DNA of 64,000 bases from Streptomyces sp. HNM0574 (lineage in GTDB: Bacteria; Actinomycetota; Actinomycetes; Streptomycetales; Streptomycetaceae). Below are positions 45,490 to 53,751 of this stretch, one piece after another. Numbering within the stretch: the stretch's first letter is position 1; each line of letters begins with the position of its first letter. The notes under the pieces are model-generated. The model worked only from the letters and a program-made list of their open reading frames with translations. It was not told the origin of the DNA and searched no databases. Made by a program: the position numbers and the translations under genes. The stretch lies in assembly GCF_012726235.1 (NCBI RefSeq), contig NZ_JAASAH010000002.1, positions 248,001 through 312,000 on the forward strand, read 5' to 3'.

Positions 45490-46419
45490 ATGACAGCGGA
45501 ATCGGCAGGAAATCCGGCGGGAGCGGCCACGCCGAGCACGGCCGCCACGCCGGCGGGGCAAGGGGCCGCAGGGGCCGCACGGGGACGGGACGGCGGAGAC
45601 GGCGCCGTCGGCTGGCGGCCCGGCGACCAGATTCTGTGGCGGTACCGCGCCAACGGCCGCCCGTACCCGCACATCTGCCGCCCGGTGACCGTTGTCGAGG
45701 ACTCCCCCGAGCGGCTGGCGGTGTGGATGGCCCCGGGCACCGAGTGCGTGAAGCCCGTGCTGGCCGACGGCAGGCCGCTGCACCGCGAGCCGCTGGCCAC
45801 CCGCTACACCAGCCCGCGCACCACCGCTCGCGCGCAGTGGGCCGGAACGGGGGTGCTGAAGCTGGCGCGTCCCGGGGAGCCGTGGTCGGTGTGGCTGTTC
45901 TGGCAGCGCGGCTGGCAGTTCAAGAACTGGTACGTCAACCTCGAGGAGCCGCATACCCGCTGGGCGGGTGGCGTCGATTCGGAGGACCACTTCCTGGACA
46001 TCACCGTGGCCCCGGACGGCAGTTGGCGCTGGCACGACGAGGACGAGTTCGCGCAGGCGCAGCGTGACGGGCTGATGGACGCCGGGCTGGCGGAGCGTGT
46101 GCACGCGGCGGGCCGGCGGGCCGTCGAGGTGATCCGGGAGTGGGGGCCGCCCTTCTGCGAGGGCTGGGAGAACTGGCGCCCGCGCGAGGGCTGGCCCGTG
46201 CCCGCGCTGCCGGACGACTGGGATCGCACACCCGTACCGGCGGGCACCCCTGCGGGCGGAACGTCGCGTTCCGCGGAGGACGGCGAGGAGGGCCCCGACG
46301 AGGGCGCCAACAGCCGTGACTCTTCGCACAGTTGGCCCACCGGTCACACGGGCGAGACCGTCCGGGACGCCCCCGCGCGGGGTTCCGTTTCGGGCCCCGC
46401 TTCCCGTTCCGCTTCATGA
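45490..46419 (+). CDS. DUF402-domain protein (FomD/Ntdp-like)
   Basis: A 309-residue protein. A low-complexity Ala/Gly/Thr head (1-38) precedes the DUF402 beta-barrel, about 45-215 (GDQILWRYRANGRPYPHICR, YVNLEEPHTRWAGGVDSEDH, FLDITVAPDGSWRWHDEDEF). A helical segment and a disordered Ser/Asp/Arg tail follow. DUF402 members include FomD (CMP-phosphonate hydrolase) and nucleotide tri-/diphosphatases. The D-H-D/E set in VDSEDHFLDITV and WHDEDEF fits metal binding. Substrate unknown. Confidence 0.8.
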   Translation: MTAESAGNPAGAATPSTAATPAGQGAAGAARGRDGGDGAVGWRPGDQILWRYRANGRPYPHICRPVTVVEDSPERLAVWMAPGTECVKPVLADGRPLHREPLATRYTSPRTTARAQWAGTGVLKLARPGEPWSVWLFWQRGWQFKNWYVNLEEPHTRWAGGVDSEDHFLDITVAPDGSWRWHDEDEFAQAQRDGLMDAGLAERVHAAGRRAVEVIREWGPPFCEGWENWRPREGWPVPALPDDWDRTPVPAGTPAGGTSRSAEDGEEGPDEGANSRDSSHSWPTGHTGETVRDAPARGSVSGPASRSAS

Positions 46420-46723
46420 CGCGCCCGGTGACCTGCCCGGTGACCGGCAGCGGAATCGGCGCCGGGAGCGGCTCAACGGAGCGGTACGGCCCGGATGCCG
46501 GTGCGGGCGGCGGCGCCGGTGACGTGCCGGCGGCGGCCGCTTCCGCGCGCCGGGGCCCGGCGGGGCGTGACGCTGTTTGTTCACATTGTGACCGGCCCGG
46601 CCTGACGTTCCCTCTTGAAGAGCCCCCATACTGCAAACGTAGGATCAACCTCCGTAAGCACACTGCTGCACAATTCCTTTTCCCGTCGGGGAACTTGGCG
46701 CGCGGCCAGAGAGGAGCCTCGTC
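46420..46723. promoter_or_regulatory. Promoter region of the methyltransferase gene
   Basis: 304 bases with no gene. It holds a perfect inverted repeat TCACA-T-TGTGA (46581-46591). It also holds a promoter-like pair TTGAAG (46615-46620) and TAGGAT (46640-46645), 19 bases apart. The first part is the downstream edge of the DUF402 gene and is GC-rich. Confidence 0.5.
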
Positions 46724-47404
46724 GTGAGCAGCAATGACCGGTCAGGGGCGTACAAAGACTTCGGCCGGTCCGGAATCGACCGGACCGGGCAGGCCGAGGC
46801 CTTCGACGCCATCAGCGACCGCTATGACGACGCGTTTCCGCACAAGGAAGGGCAGATAGCGGACGGGGCGTGGCTGGCGCGCGAACTCCCGCCCGGTTCC
46901 CGCATCCTGGACGTCGGGTGCGGTACGGGCCTGCCCACCGCACGGCAGTTGACGGACGAGGGACATCATGTGACGGGGGTGGACCTGTCCTCGGGCATGC
47001 TGAAGCTGTCACGTGACAACGTTCCCGAAGCGGAATTCCATCGGCTGGACCTGGCGGACCTGGAACAGCACGGCCTCGGGCCATTCGACGGCATCGCCGC
47101 GTTCTTCTCGTTGCTGATGCTCCCGCGACAGGAGATCCCCGTCGCGCTGCGGATGCTGCACGGCAGGCTGCGCCCGTCGGGCCTGTTGGCCTTCTCGATG
47201 GTGGAAGCGGATATCAATGACTTCTCGATTCCGTTCTTGGGTCACACGATCCGGGTATCCGGCTATCTGCGGGACGACTTGCGTACCACCGTGCGTGACG
47301 CCGGTTTTGAGATCGTCGGGGAGGATGTCTATGCGTACGCACCAGCGAGCACGGACGTGCCGCCCGAGATCCAGCTGTTCCTGCGCTGTCGCCGGCTCCC
47401 GTAG
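46724..47404 (+). CDS. Class I SAM-dependent methyltransferase
   Basis: A 226-residue methyltransferase. SAM-binding motif I is ILDVGCGTGLPTARQL (about residues 62-77), the acidic end of strand 2 is VTGVDLSSGML, and FHRLDLADL is motif II. The rest is a Rossmann fold. The acceptor is unknown. Start GTG 46724 has GAGGAG upstream. It precedes a SpoIIE-type phosphatase by 186 bases on the same strand. Confidence 0.88.
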   Translation: MSSNDRSGAYKDFGRSGIDRTGQAEAFDAISDRYDDAFPHKEGQIADGAWLARELPPGSRILDVGCGTGLPTARQLTDEGHHVTGVDLSSGMLKLSRDNVPEAEFHRLDLADLEQHGLGPFDGIAAFFSLLMLPRQEIPVALRMLHGRLRPSGLLAFSMVEADINDFSIPFLGHTIRVSGYLRDDLRTTVRDAGFEIVGEDVYAYAPASTDVPPEIQLFLRCRRLP

Positions 47405-47590
47405 TCCCGTCCGTGCCGGAACACCGGGGGAACGCGTTCCGGCATCGGCCGACGGAGGATTCCGGTGCCGGGCACGGGGTGTCCCCGGCCTCGTCCGGGG
47501 AAGCGGAACGGGGTCCGGTGAACCGGCCCCGGTCCGGACGTCAGGCACTGGGACGCAGGCACGGAGCGCTCGACGCGCAGCCCCGGATGG

Positions 47591-49888
47591 ATGGAAACCG
47601 AACGCGTGACGGAGCACGAATCGCCCGCGACGAGCACGCCCTCGTCGCCATCCCCGACCGCGGGTCACCCCGCGGCAGGCCGAGCAGACCATACGGACCG
47701 AGCCACCATGGCGCATGCCGCGACCCCCGACCCGCGTGACGAGGGTGCCGAAGGCCCCCACGGCACCGGCCCGTCGGGCACCCCGTACGACACCGACCCG
47801 CCGTCCGGCGACGGCGAGGCGCGGGCGCGCCGCCGTGCCCGCCCCCGCCCGCCGGGCGCCGAGGGGGCCTCGGCACCGGCCGCTCCCGGCGGCTGCGCGT
47901 CCGCGGGTCCCGCGGGTGCGGGCGGGGCTCCCGTGCCGCGCCAGGCGGGCCCCGACTCCGCGCCGCGGGAGGGCGGTTCGGACCACCCGGAGGTGGGCCG
48001 GGCCGCTCCGGAGGACGGCCGGGGGCGGCCGGCAGGGAGTCCGGGCGGGTTTCCGGGTCAGCCCGCGGGCACCGTCCGGGTGGAGGAGAGCGACGCCGAG
48101 CGGGAACGGCGCGGCGGCGACCGGCTCCGGTTCGTCGGCGCGGCCACCCGCCGGATCGCCCGCGGCATAGACCTCGACGAGACGGTGCTCGGGCTGTGCC
48201 GGGCGAGCGTGCCCGCGTACTCCGACGCGATCCTCGTCTACCTGCGCGATCCGCTGCCCGTCGGCGACGAACGGCCCGCCGAGCCCTTCGTGTTGCGGCT
48301 GCGCCGCTCCGACCGCATCCCGGAGGACCCGCACCCCTACCAGCGCCCGCAGGCCGACCCCGAGGCGGTCCGGCAGGCGCAGCAGGCGGAGGCGGGGACG
48401 GAGCGGACGACGTCGGCCGGTCAGGGCCTGTCGCTGCTGTCGACGCTCGCGGACGGCAGCTCCACGGCGGCCGAGTACGCGGAGGTGGAGCCCGGCGGAC
48501 CGCTGGCCGAGGTGCTCCGCGGCGTCCGTCCGGTGTTCGCGGACACCGGTGCCGCGCGGGCCGCGTTCCCCGAACTGCTGGGCCCGCAGCGGCAGATCCC
48601 CGAGGGCAACCGCGCGATCCTGGCCCCGTTGCGGGGACGCCGAAGAGTGATCGGCGCCGCGGTGTTCCTGCGGCGGCCCGAGCGTCCGCCCTTCGCCGCC
48701 GACGATCTGCTCATCGCGGGCCAGCTGGCCACACACACCGCGCTGGGCGTCGACAAGGCGGTGCTGTACGGCCGTGAGGCGTACATCGCGGACGAGTTGC
48801 AGCGCACCATGCTTCCCGACGAGCTGCCGCAGCCCACCGGCTGCCAGCTCGCGAGCCGCTATCTGCCGGCCGCCGAGACGGCCCGGGTCGGCGGGGACTG
48901 GTACGACGCGATCCCGCTGCCCGGCAGCCGGGTGGCGCTGGTCGTGGGCGACGTCATGGGCCACTCCATGACCTCCGCCGCGATCATGGGCCAGCTGCGT
49001 ACGACGGCGCAGACCCTCGCCGGGCTCGACCTGCCGCCGCAGGAGGTGCTGCACCACCTGGACGAGCAGGCCCAGCGGCTCGGCAGCGACCGCATGGCGA
49101 CCTGCCTGTACGCGGTCTACGACCCGGTCGCGCACCGCATCGTGATCGCCAACGCCGGACATCCGCCGCCCGTGATGCTCCATCGCGGCGGCCGGGCCGA
49201 GGTGTTGCGTATACCGGCCGGTGCGCCGATCGGCGTGGGCGGCGTCGACTTCGAGGCCGTCGAGCTGGACGCCCCGGCGGGCGCGACGCTGATGCTGTAC
49301 ACGGACGGCCTGGTGGAGTCCCGGCAGCGGGACGTGTGGACCGGGATCGAGCACCTGCGGGAAAAGCTCACGGCGACCGCGCAGTTGACCCGCCCCGGCG
49401 CCTCCGCACCGCTGGAGCCGCTGTGCGACGAGGTGCTGGACATCCTCGGCCCCGGCGACCGGGACGACGACATCGCGCTGCTCGCCGCCCGCTTCGACGG
49501 CATCCCGCCGAGCGACGTCGCGTACTGGTACCTGGACCCGCGCGCGCAGACGGCCGGGCAGGCTCGCCGGCTCGCGCGGCGGGCGCTGACCCGCTGGGGG
49601 CTGGAAGAGCTCAGCGATTCGGTGGAGCTGCTCGTCAGCGAGGTGGTGACGAACGCCGTGCGGTATGCCGAACGCCCCATCACCCTGCGGCTGTTGCGGA
49701 CGGACACGCTGCGCTGCGAGGTCGGGGACGACGTGCCGCAGCTGCCCCGGCTGCGGCAGGCGCGCGCGACGGACGAGGGCGGGCGCGGCCTGTACCTGGT
49801 GAACCGGATGGCGCGCCGCTGGGGCGCGACCCGGCTGTCGACGGGCAAGGTCGTCTGGTTCGAGCTGGGGCTTCCCTTACACGAGTGA
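47591..49888 (+). CDS. GAF-SpoIIE(PP2C)-HATPase phosphatase with disordered N-terminus
   Basis: A 765-residue protein. The first about 170 residues are Pro/Gly/Arg-rich and disordered. A GAF-like sensor follows (about 175-395), then the SpoIIE PP2C domain (about 400-640; RVGGDWYDAIPL, VVGDVMGHSMTSAAIMGQLR) and a HATPase_c domain at the C-terminus (LLVSEVVTNAVRYAERP, DEGGRGLYLVNRMA). It belongs to the same group as the genes at 10193 and 12349. Start ATG 47591; GTG 47606 is possible. It is convergent with ahpD. Confidence 0.88.
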   Translation: METERVTEHESPATSTPSSPSPTAGHPAAGRADHTDRATMAHAATPDPRDEGAEGPHGTGPSGTPYDTDPPSGDGEARARRRARPRPPGAEGASAPAAPGGCASAGPAGAGGAPVPRQAGPDSAPREGGSDHPEVGRAAPEDGRGRPAGSPGGFPGQPAGTVRVEESDAERERRGGDRLRFVGAATRRIARGIDLDETVLGLCRASVPAYSDAILVYLRDPLPVGDERPAEPFVLRLRRSDRIPEDPHPYQRPQADPEAVRQAQQAEAGTERTTSAGQGLSLLSTLADGSSTAAEYAEVEPGGPLAEVLRGVRPVFADTGAARAAFPELLGPQRQIPEGNRAILAPLRGRRRVIGAAVFLRRPERPPFAADDLLIAGQLATHTALGVDKAVLYGREAYIADELQRTMLPDELPQPTGCQLASRYLPAAETARVGGDWYDAIPLPGSRVALVVGDVMGHSMTSAAIMGQLRTTAQTLAGLDLPPQEVLHHLDEQAQRLGSDRMATCLYAVYDPVAHRIVIANAGHPPPVMLHRGGRAEVLRIPAGAPIGVGGVDFEAVELDAPAGATLMLYTDGLVESRQRDVWTGIEHLREKLTATAQLTRPGASAPLEPLCDEVLDILGPGDRDDDIALLAARFDGIPPSDVAYWYLDPRAQTAGQARRLARRALTRWGLEELSDSVELLVSEVVTNAVRYAERPITLRLLRTDTLRCEVGDDVPQLPRLRQARATDEGGRGLYLVNRMARRWGATRLSTGKVVWFELGLPLHE

Positions 49889-49916
49889 CGCCCGCCGCCC
49901 GTCCAGGGCACACACG

Positions 49917-49961
49917 ACGTGGGGCGGCTTCCCGGTACGAGACCGGGAAGCCGCCCCACGT
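49917..49961. terminator. Bidirectional terminator between SpoIIE and ahpD genes
   Basis: ACGTGGGGCGGCTTCCCGGT (49917-49936) pairs perfectly with 49942-49961 around a 5-base loop, a 20-bp stem between convergent genes. Confidence 0.9.
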
Positions 49962-49978
49962 GCGATGCTTCAGATGCT

Positions 49979-50512
49979 TCAGCCCGCGAGCTGAGCTTCC
50001 GACTCCAGCGTCGCGCCGACGGCCTGGATCACCGAGGCGATCTTGAACGCCTCCTGGATCGTGTCGCGGTCGACACCGGCCTTGCGGAGCACCTGCTCGT
50101 GCGAGTCGAGGCACATACCGCAGCCGTTGATGGCGGAGACGGCGAGGGACCACAGTTCGAAGTCCGTCTTGTCGACGCCCGGGTTGCCGATGACGTTCAT
50201 CCGCAGGCCGGCGCGCATCGTCCCGTACTCGGGGTCCGAGAGCAGGTGACGCGTGCGGTAGAAGACGTTGTTCATCGCCATGATGGCGGCGGCGGACTTG
50301 GCCGCGGTGTACGCCTCTTCGCTCAGGTTCTCCTTCGCCTCCGGCTCCAGCGCGCGGAGCACGATGCCGGAGCGGGACGCGAGGGCACAGGCGAGGACGG
50401 AGCCCCAGAGCTGCTGCTTGGGGAGGTCCGAGTTGCCTATGACGGAACCGAGGTTGAGCTTCAGGTCCTTGGCGTAGTCGGGCAGCGCCGACTTCAGGTC
50501 ATCGAGAGCCAT
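49979..50512 (-). CDS. ahpD: Alkyl hydroperoxidase AhpD
   Basis: A 177-residue peroxidase partner. The CxxC motif with His, [13 protein letters not shown], is the redox centre that reduces AhpC and can reduce peroxides. [20 protein letters not shown] is the standard start. It is second in the ahpC-ahpD operon, 6 bases after ahpC. It is transcribed toward a strong terminator. Confidence 0.96.
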   Translation of the reverse strand: MALDDLKSALPDYAKDLKLNLGSVIGNSDLPKQQLWGSVLACALASRSGIVLRALEPEAKENLSEEAYTAAKSAAAIMAMNNVFYRTRHLLSDPEYGTMRAGLRMNVIGNPGVDKTDFELWSLAVSAINGCGMCLDSHEQVLRKAGVDRDTIQEAFKIASVIQAVGATLESEAQLAG

Positions 50513-50518
50513 GGGTGA

Positions 50519-51073
50519 TCACTCACCGGCCAGGAGCGCGACCGGGTCGAGGGTGTCCTCGCCGGAGGTCCAGTTGCAGGGGCACAGCTCGTCGGTCTGC
50601 AGCGCGTCGAGGACCCGGAGGACCTCCTTCGGGTTACGGCCGACGGAACCGGCGGTCACCATCGTGAACTGGATCTCGTTGTTCTGGTCCACGATGAAGA
50701 CGGCACGCTGCGCGAAGCCGTCCTCGCCCTCGACGCCGCAGTCCCGCATCAGGTCGTGCTTGGAGTCGGCCAGCATCGGGAAGGGCAGGTCACGCAGGTC
50801 GTCGTGGTCCTTGCGCCAGGCGTGGTGCACGAACTCGGAGTCGCCGGAGACGCCGAGGATCTGCGCGTCACGGTCGGCGAACTCGTCGTTCAGCTTGCCG
50901 AACGCGGCGATCTCGGTGGGGCAGACGAAGGTGAAGTCCTTCGGCCAGAAGAAGACGACCTTCCACTTGCCCTCGTAGGTCTTGTGGTCGATCTGCTCGA
51001 ACTCCTTGCCCTTCTCCAGGGAGACACAGGCAGTCAGGTCGAACTCGGGGAACTTGTCACCGACAGTGAGCAA
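50519..51073 (-). CDS. ahpC: Alkyl hydroperoxide reductase, peroxiredoxin AhpC
   Basis: A 184-residue 2-Cys peroxiredoxin. The peroxidatic Cys is C51 in FTFVCPTEIAAFG; the C-terminal LCPCNW holds the resolving Cys. It reduces organic hydroperoxides and H2O2, with AhpD in actinomycetes. The start is taken as TTG 51073 (MLTVGDKFPEF), because AAGGAG lies 6 bases upstream; GTG 51076 is only 3 bases from it. Divergent oxyR should control it. Confidence 0.95.
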   Translation of the reverse strand: MLTVGDKFPEFDLTACVSLEKGKEFEQIDHKTYEGKWKVVFFWPKDFTFVCPTEIAAFGKLNDEFADRDAQILGVSGDSEFVHHAWRKDHDDLRDLPFPMLADSKHDLMRDCGVEGEDGFAQRAVFIVDQNNEIQFTMVTAGSVGRNPKEVLRVLDALQTDELCPCNWTSGEDTLDPVALLAGE

Positions 51074-51149
51074 CACGCACTCCTTGCAAGGCGGGAGATC
51101 CCCTTGCGGGGGCCTTCCTCGGGGTTGGACGAAGGCCACACTGCCACAC

Positions 51150-51206
51150 CCCTCATTGATCGCAGAAATAGCTACCCTTGCTGGTGTTGATCGGAGGTGG
51201 TTATCA
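51150..51206. promoter_or_regulatory. ahpC-oxyR divergent control region
   Basis: The 133-base space between ahpC and oxyR contains ATAGCTACC at 51167-51175 in an AT-rich patch (GCAGAAATAGCTA), a plausible OxyR box and promoter. GGAGGTGG at 51193-51200 is the oxyR ribosome site. Confidence 0.5.
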
Positions 51207-52214
51207 GTGACGCCCGTCACTCCCCCTGTGTCCTCGCACACGTCCCGCACCAGACAGCCGAGCCTCTCGCAGTTGAGAGCCTTCGCCGCCGTCGCCGAAC
51301 ATCTTCACTTCCGGGAAGCCGCCGGCTCCATAGGCATGAGCCAGCCGGCCCTCTCCGGGGCCGTCTCGGCACTGGAGGACACCCTCGGGGTGCAGCTGCT
51401 GGAGCGTACGACACGCAAGGTCCTGCTCTCCCCCGCGGGGGAGCGGGTGGCGGCCCGCGCCCGGCGGGTACTGGACACGGTGAGTGACCTCATGGAGGAG
51501 GCGGAGGCCGCCCGCGCACCCTTCACGGGTGTGGTCCGGCTCGGCGTGATCCCCACCGTCGCGCCGTATCTGCTGCCGACGGTGCTGCGGCTCGTCCGCA
51601 AGGAGTACCCGCAGCTCGACCTCCAGGTGCACGAGGAGCAGACCGCCTCGCTCATGGACGGACTGCTGCGGGGGCGGCTCGACCTGCTGCTGCTCGCGGT
51701 GCCGCTCGGGGCGACGGGGGTCACCGAACTGCCGCTCTTCGACGAGGACTTCGTGCTCGTCGCGCCGAGCGAGCACGAGTACGCCGGGCGCGAGGGGCTG
51801 CCGAAGTCCGCCCTGCGCGATCTCGACCTGCTGCTGCTCGACGAGGGGCACTGCCTGCGCGACCAGGCGCTGGACATCTGCCGGGAGGCGGGGCGCGCGG
51901 AGGCCGCCCGGGCGGGTTCGTCCGGTACGGGGGCCGGCGCCGGGGCGCCCGTGACGACGAGCGCGGCCGGGCTGTCGACGCTGGTGCAGCTCGTCGCGGG
52001 CGGCATGGGCGTCACGCTGCTGCCGCGCACGGCGCTGCGGGTCGAGACGGCCCGCAACGAGGAGCTGGGCACCGGCTACTTCGCCGACCCCGCCCCGTCC
52101 CGCCGGGTCGCACTGGCGATGCGGACCGGCACGGCACGGGAGAGCGAGTTCCGGACCTTCGCGAACTCGCTGCGGGAGGAGCTGCGTTCGCTCCCCGTCA
52201 CGATCACGGAGTGA
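51207..52214 (+). CDS. oxyR: Peroxide-sensing LysR regulator OxyR
   Basis: A 335-residue OxyR. The helix-turn-helix is FREAAGSIGMSQPALSGAVS (about residues 31-50). The redox Cys pair GHCLRDQALDIC corresponds to C199-C208 of E. coli OxyR. A Gly/Ala/Ser-rich insert (SSGTGAGAG) lies shortly after it. On oxidation it forms a disulfide and activates ahpC. Start GTG 51207 has GGAGGTGG 6 bases upstream. Confidence 0.95.
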   Translation: MTPVTPPVSSHTSRTRQPSLSQLRAFAAVAEHLHFREAAGSIGMSQPALSGAVSALEDTLGVQLLERTTRKVLLSPAGERVAARARRVLDTVSDLMEEAEAARAPFTGVVRLGVIPTVAPYLLPTVLRLVRKEYPQLDLQVHEEQTASLMDGLLRGRLDLLLLAVPLGATGVTELPLFDEDFVLVAPSEHEYAGREGLPKSALRDLDLLLLDEGHCLRDQALDICREAGRAEAARAGSSGTGAGAGAPVTTSAAGLSTLVQLVAGGMGVTLLPRTALRVETARNEELGTGYFADPAPSRRVALAMRTGTARESEFRTFANSLREELRSLPVTITE

Positions 52215-52224
52215 GCGGGCCGCC

Positions 52225-52593
52225 CTACGGCTCCTCCGGGGTGCCCGCTTCCGGTTCCGTCTCCGGGGACTTGGGCGGGCGGCCGCGGCGGGGGTGGGGG
52301 CGGGCCTCTCGGGGGAGGCGGCCCGCGTCGCCCAGGGCCTTGCGGAGCAGGAAGTCGATCTGCGCGTTGGTGGACCGCAGTTCGTCCGCCGCCCAGCGGG
52401 CCAGCGCGTCGTGCATGGCCGGGTCGAGCCGCAGCAGCACCTGCTTCCGCTGCTGCCGCGGCTTCCGCTTCCGGGGTGCGCCGTCGGACGTGTCGGACTC
52501 GCCGGGCGCCCCCGGCTCCGGGGAACCGGGGGCGTCAGCGGCGTCGGGGGCGTCGGGGTCTCCCGGCGTTCCGGGGCTGTTCTGTTCCGTCAC
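52225..52593 (-). CDS. RHH-type DNA-binding protein with AT-hook-like tail
   Basis: A 122-residue protein. An acidic Asp/Pro/Gly-rich head (1-40) and a basic linker (PRKRKPRQQRKQ) come first. A ribbon-helix-helix-like core follows (VLLRLDPAMHDALARWAADE LRSTNAQIDFLLRKAL, about 52-88). The tail has RRGRPPKSP, an AT-hook core (RGRPPK). GTG 52593 overlaps the stop of the SPFH gene (GTGA at 52593-52590), so the two are coupled. It probably binds DNA; the target is unknown. Confidence 0.7.
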   Translation of the reverse strand: MTEQNSPGTPGDPDAPDAADAPGSPEPGAPGESDTSDGAPRKRKPRQQRKQVLLRLDPAMHDALARWAADELRSTNAQIDFLLRKALGDAGRLPREARPHPRRGRPPKSPETEPEAGTPEEP

Positions 52594-53546
52594 TGGTAGA
52601 GCGAACCGGTGTTCATGACGGGCTGGGGCGAACGGTCACCGCAGAGGACGACGAGCAGGTTGCTGACCATCGTCGCCCTGCGCTCCTCGTCCAGTTCGAC
52701 GAAGTCCTGCTCGCTGATGCGGGTGACCGCGTCCTCGACCATCCCGCAGGCGCCTTCGACGATCGTCTTCCGCGCCGCGACCACGGCACCGGCCTGCTGA
52801 CGCTGGAGCATCGCGGACGCGATCTCCGGCGCATACGCGAGGTGCGTGAAGCGCGACTCGACGATCGTCACGCCGGCGGCCTGGACGCGGGCGGTGAGTT
52901 CGACCGCGAGCTTCTCGGTGATCTCCTCGGCGTTGCCGCGCAGCGAGAGAGCGTCCTCGTCGTGCGCGTCGTACGGGTACTCGATGGCGATGTGCCGGAC
53001 GGCGGCCTCGGTCTGCGTCGAGACGAACTCGACGTAGTCGTCCACGGAGAACGTGGCCTGCGCGGTGTCGGCGACCTGCCAGACCACGACGGCGGCCAGC
53101 TCGATCGGGTTCCCGTACGCGTCGTTGACCTTGAGGATCGCGGTCTCGTGGTTCCGGACCCGGGTCGAGATCTTCGTCCGCGTGGTCAGCGGGTTGACCC
53201 AGCGCAGGCCGTCGGTGCGGATCGTCCCCGTGTACCGGCCGAAGAGCTGCACGACGCGGGCCTCGCCCGGGGCGACCATGTTGAGCCCGGCCATCGCGAA
53301 CAGCGAGCCGATCAGCACGACGATGCCGACGACCAGCAGCGTGGCCCCGATGCCGCTCGCGCCGCTCTTCAACTGGGTGCCGCCGAGGACGATTCCGCCG
53401 ACGCCGGCGAGGACGCCGATCAGTCCGAGCAGCAGGGCGACCCCGCCCGGGATGCTGTTGGCGGTGTTCTCCCGCACCTGTGCCTTCGGCATCTCGGGCA
53501 GGTCGGTCGCGTCCGGCGTGCGGTCCGCTGGGCTGTGGTCAGGCAT
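52590..53546 (-). CDS. SPFH/Band-7 domain membrane protein
   Basis: A 318-residue protein. Two hydrophobic segments at about 33-90 ([40 protein letters not shown]) lead into the SPFH domain ([20 protein letters not shown] to about 285; [20 protein letters not shown] and [20 protein letters not shown]). SPFH proteins form oligomeric membrane scaffolds that often bind proteases or organise microdomains. Start ATG 53546 has a G-rich ribosome site. The next gene, RHH, is coupled to it. Confidence 0.88.
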   Translation of the reverse strand: MPDHSPADRTPDATDLPEMPKAQVRENTANSIPGGVALLLGLIGVLAGVGGIVLGGTQLKSGASGIGATLLVVGIVVLIGSLFAMAGLNMVAPGEARVVQLFGRYTGTIRTDGLRWVNPLTTRTKISTRVRNHETAILKVNDAYGNPIELAAVVVWQVADTAQATFSVDDYVEFVSTQTEAAVRHIAIEYPYDAHDEDALSLRGNAEEITEKLAVELTARVQAAGVTIVESRFTHLAYAPEIASAMLQRQQAGAVVAARKTIVEGACGMVEDAVTRISEQDFVELDEERRATMVSNLLVVLCGDRSPQPVMNTGSLYQ

Positions 53547-53666
53547 GAGGCCCCCCGTCTTCTCCGGTGTCGGTCGGTCTGCGGAGGACGCGGCGCACGG
53601 CACACCGGGCATCGGCGCACCGGGCCGCCGCCATCCTCGCGGTACGCCGACTGTATCGCACTTACC

Positions 53667-53679
53667 TAGCAAGGTGCTA
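53667..53679. promoter_or_regulatory. Inverted repeat upstream of the SPFH gene
   Basis: TAGCA (53667-53671) and TGCTA (53675-53679) around AGG form a perfect inverted repeat in an AT-rich patch (53650-53690), 121 bases upstream of the SPFH start and 73 from the end of the FtsX-type permease gene. It is a likely promoter/operator for SPFH. Confidence 0.5.
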
Positions 53680-53751
53680 TCACTTTTACCGGACCCGGCT
53701 CCCGGGCCGAGCGCGGAGACCACCCGGCCCGGGATTCGCCCGACGCCTCGC

